This document shows positions 8,911 through 15,118 of a stretch of 64,000 nt of DNA, one piece after another. The notes below the pieces were generated by a model, which searched no databases, was not told the origin of the DNA, and saw nothing but the letters and a program-made list of their open reading frames with translations. The stretch's first letter is position 1, and each line of letters starts with the position of its first letter. The DNA is from Saccharibacillus alkalitolerans (GTDB taxonomy: Bacteria; Bacillota; Bacilli; Paenibacillales; Paenibacillaceae). The stretch covers positions 1-64,000 of the forward strand of contig NZ_JAAFGS010000003.1 in NCBI RefSeq assembly GCF_011090185.1, read 5' to 3'. Position numbers and translations under genes: made by a program.

Positions 8911-10119
8911 TCAATCTTCATCCAACCAATTTTTGCTGCGCCGTTCCTTCCGATCCCGCTTGCCGCTTCCGGCACCGCGGCCGGCCGAGGATCGGCTTTT
9001 TTCTTTGCGTTCGAGAAAAGCGAGCTCGCGCTGGGTCTTCCGGTAGCCGGCCAGCCGTCCGGCATCCAATTCGCCGCTGCCGAGCGCTTCCTTTACGGCA
9101 CAGCCTTCTTCGCGTTCATGCGTACAGTCGCGGAACCGGCAGCGTTCGGCCAAGGCCTCGATATCGGCAAACGTGCCCGACATCCCGTCTTCTTCGCCTT
9201 CCCAAAGCTGAAGTTCCCGCATGCCGGGCGTGTCGATCAGCACTCCGCCTCCCGAAATGGGAAACATTTGCCGGTGGGTGGTCGTATGACGCCCCCTGCT
9301 GTCGTCTTCCCGAATTCCGCTGGTCCGCTGCAGTTCCCCTCCGGCCAGCCGGTTGGTCAGCGTCGATTTGCCGCAGCCCGACGTCCCCGCCAGCGCGCAG
9401 CTTCGGCCGCCCGAAAAGTAGGCGGCGACTTCTTCCATGCCCTCACCGGTCTGCGCACTGACGATATGAACCGGCACGCCGGGCGCCGCAAGAGACACTT
9501 CGGCCGCCGCCCTTTCCCTGAAGCCGGCCTCGCTCAGATCGGCCTTGCTCAACAGGATGACGGGCTGCGCGCCCGCGTTCCAAGCCATGATCAAATAGCG
9601 CTCCAACCTGCGGATATTCAGATCGAAATTGAGAGAGGTTACCAGGAACAGCGTATCGACGTTGGTTGCGATAATCTGCTCCCGTACCGGCGTTCCCGCC
9701 GCTTTGCGGGAAATTTTGCTTCGGCGCGGCAGCACGCCGTGGATGCGCGCCCTTTTTTCGCCGGGCAGCAGTTCGGCCGCCAACCAATCGCCGACGGCAG
9801 GCAGTTCCGCCCCCGCCTCCGCCGAATGGCGCAGCCGTCCGCTGATCTCCGCCGCGTATTCGCCTTCTGCCGCCGCCACTTTGAACTGACGTCCGAAGTC
9901 GGCCGTCATTCGTACTGGGACCGAGCCGGAATCCGCATAACCGGATTTTATCCAAGTCTCCTGCCAACCGGCGTCCCAACCGTAGGATTCCGGGAACCCC
10001 GGAATAGCTGCCGACACAGGAAGATGCTTCGTTTCGGTTTGGCTCGTTTTCGTATCGTTCTCTGCCGTTTGATTCGTCCGTATTTGGCCCGCCGCGTTTT
10101 CGTTGTTTAAGTTATTCAT
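8911..10119 (-). CDS. RsgA-type circularly permuted ribosome-assembly GTPase
   Basis: RsgA GTPases act late in 30S subunit maturation and stringent control. The 402-residue protein has an N-terminal region with an OB-like fold (about 55-130). A circularly permuted GTPase follows, with G4 KADL before the P-loop GTSGCGKST (near 243) and G3 DTPG further on. The C-terminal zinc site is CRFRDCTHEREEGC (near 328). It is about 100 residues longer than B. subtilis RsgA/YloQ because of a polar N-terminal extension (1-40) and a basic C-terminal tail. I infer a second, accessory RsgA paralogue, as the usual copy lies beside prpC-prkC. GGAGGAATCC precedes the ATG. A leader-peptide/terminator module lies upstream. 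Confidence 0.88.
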   Translation of the reverse strand: MNNLNNENAAGQIRTNQTAENDTKTSQTETKHLPVSAAIPGFPESYGWDAGWQETWIKSGYADSGSVPVRMTADFGRQFKVAAAEGEYAAEISGRLRHSAEAGAELPAVGDWLAAELLPGEKRARIHGVLPRRSKISRKAAGTPVREQIIATNVDTLFLVTSLNFDLNIRRLERYLIMAWNAGAQPVILLSKADLSEAGFRERAAAEVSLAAPGVPVHIVSAQTGEGMEEVAAYFSGGRSCALAGTSGCGKSTLTNRLAGGELQRTSGIREDDSRGRHTTTHRQMFPISGGGVLIDTPGMRELQLWEGEEDGMSGTFADIEALAERCRFRDCTHEREEGCAVKEALGSGELDAGRLAGYRKTQRELAFLERKEKSRSSAGRGAGSGKRDRKERRSKNWLDED

Positions 10120-10206
10120 GGATTCCTCCGGAAAGTGAGATTTTTAGCAGGTGCTGCTGAGACCTACCGACTCTCTCCCCGTTTCCCGAATCCGCAAAAC
10201 GGACGC

Positions 10207-10238
10207 AAAAAAAGCCGGGGAGAGAACTCTCCCCGGCT
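10207..10238 (-). terminator. Strong terminator upstream of the rsgA-type gene (attenuator)
   Basis: A 12-bp stem (AGCCGGGGAGAG with CTCTCCCCGGCT, 10213-10224 and 10227-10238) is followed on the minus strand by seven T (10207-10213). It stops a transcript that begins near 10496, before it reaches the GTPase start at 10119. With no stable gene in between, its likely role is transcription attenuation. Confidence 0.85.
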
Positions 10239-10372
10239 GCCGGGCTCGCGTCGGGACGAACGCGGCGCGCGCCGATCGCGGCGGCCCCGACGTTCGTCCG
10301 AGCTTGCAAGCAGGCTGCATTCCGCCGGCGCCCGCCGCGAAATGCGGCCTGCCCGCCTTCTTCTAAAGAAGA

Positions 10373-10456
10373 TCAAAAACAGGTGCAATCCGTTTGCCGA
10401 GCCGGAAGAGGGGAGAGCGTGCGACATGTGTGGACAATCGAATTCGAATTGCGCAT
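10373..10456 (-). CDS. Leader peptide ORF (27 residues)
   Basis: The ORF reads MRNSNSIVHTC then a Ser/Pro/Leu stretch, and ends DCTCF-stop. An AGGAG lies nine bases before the ATG. It starts about 40 bases downstream of the predicted transcription start. Three Cys, two of them near the end, and an SPLP stretch over the putative antiterminator arm are notable. It is too short to be a domain protein. Its position before hairpins and a terminator is typical of leader peptides that sense translation or ribosome-targeting drugs. Confidence 0.55.
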   Translation of the reverse strand: MRNSNSIVHTCRTLSPLPARQTDCTCF

Positions 10457-10502
10457 ATCTCATCTCTCCTCTCGTCGGCATCTGCCATTGATTCTAAAGG
10501 TT

Positions 10503-10532
10503 ATTCTAGCGAAGATAAAAAAAGGATGTCAA
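10503..10532 (-). promoter_or_regulatory. Strong sigma-A promoter for the rsgA-type leader
   Basis: A consensus -35 TTGACA (10527-10532) and -10 TAGAAT (10503-10508) are 18 bases apart. They read leftwards towards the leader peptide and the GTPase. The promoter is divergent from ypdA. Confidence 0.8.
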
Positions 10533-10680
10533 GCTTTTTTCTTCCTGCCCGGCGAAGCCTTGCCTGTCCGTTGGACGAAGCGGCGGCTTTGCGAGATAAT
10601 GGAAAGGAGCGCCGTTCGCGCGACGCGTACGGCCGCATATGCAGAAAGCGACACATTTCAAGGGGGAAAGAACGAACATT

Positions 10681-11688
10681 ATGGAAAAAGAAGACGTTCT
10701 GATCATCGGCGCGGGCCCGTGCGGATTGTCCGCCGCCATCGAGTGCGGACGCCGCGGCCTCTCCGTCCGGATTATCGAAAAGCATAACGTGGTTCACTCG
10801 ATTTATCTGTATCCGACCAATATGCAGTTTTTCAGCACGGCCGAACTGCTGGAAATCGGCGGCGTGCCTTTCACTTCGCCGAACGAAAAGCCGTTCCGTC
10901 ACGAAGCCCTCGCCTATTACCGCCAGGTGGCCAAGCATTACGATCTGCGCATCTCCTCGTACGAAGAAGCGCTATCCGTAAAGCCGCAGCCGGACGGCTC
11001 GTTCCGGGTCGATACGCGGGACCGGGCAGGCAATGTCCGTCAATACGAAGCGGGAAGCGTCGTCGTCTCGACGGGATACTTCGACCACCCGAACGAATTG
11101 GGCATACCCGGAGAGGAAAAAGACAAAGTCACGCATTATTTCCGCGAAGCCCATCCTTACGCGGGCATGAACGTGGCGATCGTCGGAGGCAGCAACTCTG
11201 CCGTGGACGCGGCATTGGAGCTGATCCGCGTCGGCGCCAAGATCGATATGGTCTACCGCCGGACGGAAATTTCCCAGCATATCAAGCCGTGGGTTCGCCC
11301 GCTGTTTGAAGGCATGGTCGCCAAAGGCAAGATTACGCTGCATCTCGGTTCCCAACTGAGCGAGATCGGGGAGGACTATGTAATCGTGAAGGGACCGGAA
11401 AACGAGTCGCGCATCAAAAACGACTTCGTGCTCGCCATGACGGGCTTCCGTCCCGACCGCAAGCTGCTGACCGAGGCGGGAGCGGAGATGTCGGACGATC
11501 TCGACAAGCCGGTGTTCGATCCCGACACGATGGAGACGGGCGTGCCCGGACTTTACGTGGCCGGCGTTATCGCTTCCGGGCGCAACGCCAACGAAGTGTT
11601 TATCGAGAGCGGACGTCTTCACGGCGGTCTGATCGCCGCTCATATCGCCAAGCGGGCAAATGCGGGGGAAAAGTCCGCAAAAGGCTGA
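10681..11688 (+). CDS. ypdA: YpdA-family bacillithiol disulfide reductase
   Basis: FAD- and NADPH-dependent flavoprotein thought to reduce oxidised bacillithiol (Bdr), keeping the cytosol reduced. The 335-residue protein begins with an FAD Rossmann motif, IIGAGPCGLSAA; the Cys of GPCG is the conserved Bdr cysteine. It continues with the family segment YPTNMQFFSTAELLEIGGVPF. A second, NADPH Rossmann motif, VAIVGGSNSAVDAALEL, lies near 165-180. The frame is open from 10639, but homologues begin right at the MEKEDVLIIG segment, so I use the ATG at 10681; the GGGGG upstream is rather distant (about 14 bases). Monocistronic, and close to the next small gene. Confidence 0.92.
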   Translation: MEKEDVLIIGAGPCGLSAAIECGRRGLSVRIIEKHNVVHSIYLYPTNMQFFSTAELLEIGGVPFTSPNEKPFRHEALAYYRQVAKHYDLRISSYEEALSVKPQPDGSFRVDTRDRAGNVRQYEAGSVVVSTGYFDHPNELGIPGEEKDKVTHYFREAHPYAGMNVAIVGGSNSAVDAALELIRVGAKIDMVYRRTEISQHIKPWVRPLFEGMVAKGKITLHLGSQLSEIGEDYVIVKGPENESRIKNDFVLAMTGFRPDRKLLTEAGAEMSDDLDKPVFDPDTMETGVPGLYVAGVIASGRNANEVFIESGRLHGGLIAAHIAKRANAGEKSAKG

Positions 11689-11781
11689 TTTCGCCGTCCG
11701 CTTGTGCTATACTTCCCACATACAGGATTTGGTCGGGCCGATCGCACGTTGATGGCCGGGCCGCTAGGAGGACCGCTGCTT

Positions 11782-12288
11782 ATGTCTCAACGTTTCGTCA
11801 TTGAAGCCGTCATGGTCGCCATTTACGGGCAGCTGCTCTCGGTGAACCGTCCGGTCGAATATATCGTTCCGTACACGACCGTACTGGAACTTTACGAATT
11901 CGAAGAAGGTTCCGAACCGCTCATGAACGAGCCGGGCGACGACCAATACGTCAAAGAAAAAGTCAAAGAGCTGATCGCTTATTTCGAAGAGCCGCTGAAC
12001 AAGAAAAAGATTCAGAAGGCGCTGTCGGTTCCGTGGGCGAAAAGCGCCCCGATTCTGCTCGGCGACCAGATTAAGCTCACCATCGTCAATGCGGTCGACA
12101 ACGCCCATTACGGCGAATTGTTCGATCCGATCGAGACCGAGGTGCTGCTTGCTTCGCTTAAAGAAGAAGCTCCCGTCCTGACCGACCAGCTCGAGATGAT
12201 CCAGCGGATCATCTCGGCGGCCGTCCCGGTGCAGGTGTTCGATATCGACGATTTCGAGTTTGCGCTGGAAGGCACGGCGCACTTGTAA
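11782..12288 (+). CDS. Conserved protein of unknown function (168 residues)
   Basis: I recognise this only as a small acidic, cytosolic protein seen in paenibacilli; no catalytic motif is evident. The N-terminus (MSQRFVIEAVMVAIYGQLL) is helical and moderately hydrophobic. The rest is rich in Glu/Asp/Leu and carries no Cys. The frame is open from 11704, but AGGAGG at 11766-11771 fits the ATG at 11782. It follows ypdA by 93 bases and ends at a strong terminator, so it may be co-transcribed with ypdA. I would not assign a function. Confidence 0.7.
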   Translation: MSQRFVIEAVMVAIYGQLLSVNRPVEYIVPYTTVLELYEFEEGSEPLMNEPGDDQYVKEKVKELIAYFEEPLNKKKIQKALSVPWAKSAPILLGDQIKLTIVNAVDNAHYGELFDPIETEVLLASLKEEAPVLTDQLEMIQRIISAAVPVQVFDIDDFEFALEGTAHL

Positions 12289-12307
12289 TCGGAGCCGGCA
12301 AAACAAC

Positions 12308-12351
12308 AAAAAGACGAACGAATCGGCTATGCCGTTTCGTTCGTCTTTTTT
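12308..12351. terminator. Bidirectional intrinsic terminator
   Basis: A 13-bp stem (AAAGACGAACGAA with TTCGTTCGTCTTT) is followed by further T residues and preceded by A residues. It serves the rightward 168-residue gene and probably the convergent HesB-like gene. Confidence 0.88.
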
Positions 12352-12426
12352 CGTCGGCCGTTCGGACGAGCGGCGCATTTTCCGCGCTTTGCCTCTGTCC
12401 GTCAAGCCACTGCCGCGTCGGCGTCC

Positions 12427-12720
12427 TTATTCCCGTTCGTAAGCGTACAAAATATCGTCGTGTTCCGGCAGATAGGTCACGTTAAGCCGATAACCGTCGA
12501 GATACCAGAGGTCTTTTTCCTCCATGTAGAACGTGATGCCTTCCGCCGACTGCGACAATCCCGGATTGTTCGGCGTTTCGGTCGCGATGCCGAGCGAGAA
12601 CCCCGGATGAATATCGCTGGTATTGCTGTATCTGGCATAAAAACGGATATAATCGCCCGATTGCAGTCCCAGCTCCTTCTTGTACCAGTCGACAGCCTGC
12701 TGCGTTACATTGAGACTCAT
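12427..12720 (-). CDS. HesB/IscA-like (YneR-type) protein without cysteines
   Basis: The 97-residue protein opens with an IscA-fold signature (MSLNVTQQAVDWYKKELGL) and has the FYARYSNTSDIHPGFSLGIA core of the HesB-like YneR family. True A-type iron-sulfur carriers have three conserved Cys. This protein has none, so it is unlikely to carry an iron-sulfur cluster. Its role is unknown. GGAGG lies about nine bases from the chosen ATG (12720); an earlier in-phase ATG would be too close. It is transcribed leftwards, away from the bmr region. Confidence 0.8.
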   Translation of the reverse strand: MSLNVTQQAVDWYKKELGLQSGDYIRFYARYSNTSDIHPGFSLGIATETPNNPGLSQSAEGITFYMEEKDLWYLDGYRLNVTYLPEHDDILYAYERE

Positions 12721-12961
12721 TCCGCATTCCCTCCTTCGTACGATACCGAAGCGTGATTTTCGCCCGCTCCGCTTTTCTTCCTCATCATACCTCAGAAAGT
12801 CCTCCCGCTACAAACCGCCGTGCTTGCTTTCATTGCATTTTCAAAAAAATATCGGTGTTTTCACAGAGCCCAATGCTGAACGGAAGCCTGCCTAAAATCG
12901 GTGCTGTTCGCTTTTTATTCTTTCTATGTTCACATTTCGTTCACAATCTAAAACTTTTTCG
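12721..12961. promoter_or_regulatory. Intergenic region with a TTCACA direct repeat
   Basis: No gene is seen in this AT-richer stretch. At 12929-12934 and 12940-12945 there are two TTCACA hexamers in 11-base phase, just upstream of the next promoter. This spacing and sequence resemble a minimal PhoP box of Bacillus (TTHAYA repeats), but two copies are weak evidence. Confidence 0.3.
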
Positions 12962-12991
12962 TTGACTTTTTCTGAGAGCCGATGCTAAAAT
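12962..12991 (+). promoter_or_regulatory. Promoter of the bmr leader and operon
   Basis: -35 TTGACT (12962-12967), 18 bases, -10 TAAAAT (12986-12991). It reads into the small leader ORF at 13047 and, past the terminator, into bmrC. Confidence 0.75.
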
Positions 12992-13046
12992 CGGGAGCAT
13001 ACAAGATCATTTTGCGATCATACCTAATCAGGAAGGAGTGAATTCG

Positions 13047-13184
13047 ATGTACACGTTCAACAAGAGCTTGGCTATGCCTGTCCATAAGTCGGTCCGTCTG
13101 CACGGCGCCCTTTCCGAACTGCATATCGATGAAGCTTCCGTCCGCCGTTTGCCGGCCTGCGTTCTCCGATCTTCCATAATCTGA
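13047..13184 (+). CDS. BmrB-like leader peptide (45 residues)
   Basis: A 45-codon ORF (MYTFNKSLAMPVHKSVRLHG... ending RSSII-stop) with an excellent AAGGAG eight bases before its ATG. It sits between a promoter and an intrinsic terminator, 161 bases before bmrC. In B. subtilis the small gene bmrB occupies the same place and its translation controls read-through into bmrCD. The function here is inferred from this layout, not from sequence identity, which I could not compare. Codons 26-28 (CATATCG, 13122-13128) repeat the terminator's 5' arm and could pair with its 3' arm. Confidence 0.6.
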   Translation: MYTFNKSLAMPVHKSVRLHGALSELHIDEASVRRLPACVLRSSII

Positions 13185-13255
13185 GAGTCGCCCCGACCGA
13201 CGAAAAACGCGACGATTCGGCTTTGTCCCATCGTCCGCCATATGAACCGTATTTT

Positions 13256-13286
13256 AAACATATCGCGTGCAGCGGTATGTTTTTTT
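13256..13286 (+). terminator. Attenuator terminator between leader ORF and bmrC
   Basis: An 11-bp stem with one U-G pair (13256-13266 with 13272-13282), a loop GTGCA and seven T (13280-13286). It lies 71 bases after the leader ORF stop and 59 bases before bmrC. Most transcripts would end here unless the hairpin is prevented. Confidence 0.8.
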
Positions 13287-13345
13287 GCGGTTTTTCGCAA
13301 AAATGATTGGTAAATCTATCGTAAACGAAGAAAGGAAGTGATGGA

Positions 13346-15118
13346 ATGTTTTCCGTCCTTCGCAATCTCGGCTGGTTTTTCCGGCAGGAAAAAAGGCGCT
13401 ATTTGATCGGAGTGTTTTTTCTCGTTCTGGTCGGCGTCATTGAACTTCTTCCGCCCCGGCTGATCGGCATCGCCGTCGACGATATCGCCGGCGGCCTGAT
13501 CACGAGCGAACGTCTGCTGATGTATATCGGCGGCATTCTGGCTCTGCTCGTGCTCATGTATGGCATCACGTACATATGGATGCGCCAGCTGTTCGGCGGC
13601 TCCAACCTCGTGGAACGTCTGCTTCGCAGCCGCTTCATGGCCCATCTGCTTCGCATGACGCCTCCGTTTTTCGAACGGAATCGCACCGGCGACCTGATGG
13701 CCCGCGCCACGAACGATCTGCGCGCCGTCGCCATGACGGCCGGCTTCGGCATGCTGACGCTGACCGACTCCACCCTTTTCCTGCTGACCGTGCTGCTGGC
13801 CATGGGCTTTATCGTCAGTTGGAAGCTTACGCTGGCCGCCCTGATTCCGCTGCCGTTCATCGCGATCGGCATGAGCATCTACGGCAAGATCATTCACCAG
13901 CGCTACACGGTCGCCCAAGATTCCTTCGGCGATATGAACGATCAGGTGCTCGAATCCGTCGCGGGCATTCGCGTGATCCGCGCCTACGTCCAGGAACGTC
14001 ATGACGAGAAACGTTTTGCGGACATTACGAACGACGTATACAAAAAGAACCTGGCGGTCGCGAGAGTCGATGCCGTGTTCGAACCGTATATCCGCCTGTG
14101 CGTCGGCCTCAGCTACCTGATCGGCCTTGCTTACGGCATTTATCTCGTATTCCGCAGCGAGCTGACGCTCGGCGACCTGGTCACCTTCAATATGTATCTG
14201 GGCATGATGATCTGGCCGATGTTCGCGATCGGCGAGCTGATCAACATCATGCAGCGCGGAGGCGCCTCGCTCGACCGGGTAAACGAAGTGCTGTTCACCA
14301 AAGCCGATATCGAAGATCCCGAGACTCCGACCGACGTCGCGGCTCCGGAATCCATCGAATTCCGCGACGTGACGTTCCGCTATCCGACCTCGACGGTCGA
14401 TAACCTGGAGCATGTCAGCCTGAAGCTGCGCGCGGGCGAGACGCTCGGCGTGGTCGGACGTACCGGCAGCGGCAAATCCACGCTGCTCAAGCAGCTGCTG
14501 CACGAGTATCCGACAGGCTCCGGCGATATTCTGCTGTCCGGCACGCCGATCGAAAACCTGCGCAAAGAACGGCTGCACAGCTGGATCGGTTACGTTCCGC
14601 AGGAACAAATTCTGTTCTCCAAGACCGTTCGGGAAAATATCCGTTACGGCAAAGACGACGCGGACGATGCCGAGATCATGGAAGCGATCCGGACTGCCGC
14701 TTTCGAAGGCGATCTGGAGACGCTCTCCGACGGACTGGAAACCAAGGTCGGCGAGCGGGGCGTTTCGCTCTCCGGCGGTCAAAAGCAGCGGGTCTCGCTG
14801 GCACGGGCCTTTATTGCCGAGCCGGAGATTCTGATTCTCGACGATGCGCTGTCCGCCGTCGATGCGCGCACCGAAGCCCGCATCATTCAAAATATCCGGG
14901 AAAAGCGCGCGGGCAAAACGACGCTGATCTCGACTCACCGCCTGTCCGCCGTCGAACACGCCGACCATATCGTCGTGCTCGAAAAAGGACGCATCGTGGA
15001 AGAAGGCTCCCATGCGCAGCTGATCGCGCAGAACGGCTGGTACCGCGAGCAGTACGAACGGCAGCAGGTCGAATCCAATCTCTCCTCCGAGGAGGTGCAA
15101 CCTACCCATGGAAACTAA
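13346..15118 (+). CDS. bmrC: Heterodimeric ABC multidrug exporter subunit BmrC
   Basis: One half of a type IV ABC exporter (B. subtilis BmrC/YheI). The 590-residue protein has a six-helix membrane domain (about 20-310) followed by the ATPase domain. The ATPase has Walker A GRTGSGKST near 375, signature LSGGQKQR near 475, and Walker B ILILDDALSAVD near 497. The usual catalytic Glu after Walker B is Asp (DD), so its ATP site is degenerate. That asymmetry is characteristic of BmrC in the BmrCD pair. AAAGGAAG precedes the ATG. It overlaps bmrD by 11 bases, so the two are translationally coupled. An attenuator lies upstream. Confidence 0.93.
   Translation: MFSVLRNLGWFFRQEKRRYLIGVFFLVLVGVIELLPPRLIGIAVDDIAGGLITSERLLMYIGGILALLVLMYGITYIWMRQLFGGSNLVERLLRSRFMAHLLRMTPPFFERNRTGDLMARATNDLRAVAMTAGFGMLTLTDSTLFLLTVLLAMGFIVSWKLTLAALIPLPFIAIGMSIYGKIIHQRYTVAQDSFGDMNDQVLESVAGIRVIRAYVQERHDEKRFADITNDVYKKNLAVARVDAVFEPYIRLCVGLSYLIGLAYGIYLVFRSELTLGDLVTFNMYLGMMIWPMFAIGELINIMQRGGASLDRVNEVLFTKADIEDPETPTDVAAPESIEFRDVTFRYPTSTVDNLEHVSLKLRAGETLGVVGRTGSGKSTLLKQLLHEYPTGSGDILLSGTPIENLRKERLHSWIGYVPQEQILFSKTVRENIRYGKDDADDAEIMEAIRTAAFEGDLETLSDGLETKVGERGVSLSGGQKQRVSLARAFIAEPEILILDDALSAVDARTEARIIQNIREKRAGKTTLISTHRLSAVEHADHIVVLEKGRIVEEGSHAQLIAQNGWYREQYERQQVESNLSSEEVQPTHGN

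Larger units (their letters stand above)
10207..10496 (-). promoter_or_regulatory. Structured leader RNA / ribosome-mediated attenuator of the rsgA-type gene
   Basis: About 290 bases run from the promoter to the terminator. After a 27-codon ORF come three hairpins. The first has a 12-bp stem with one mismatch (10310-10321 with 10341-10352). The second is a GGACGAACG stem (10254-10262 with 10291-10299). The third is the terminator. Codons 14-19 of the ORF (10400-10417) contain both halves of the terminator's 3' arm, split by six bases. They can therefore pair with the terminator's 5' arm to form an antiterminator. The base pairing is seen in the sequence; the regulatory switch is inference. 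I do not recognise a known riboswitch class here. Confidence 0.65.

Noticed and set aside
10164-10481. 105-codon minus-strand frame through the rsgA-type leader.
   Set aside because: It runs through the stable hairpins and terminator; the 27-codon ORF has the better ribosome binding site.
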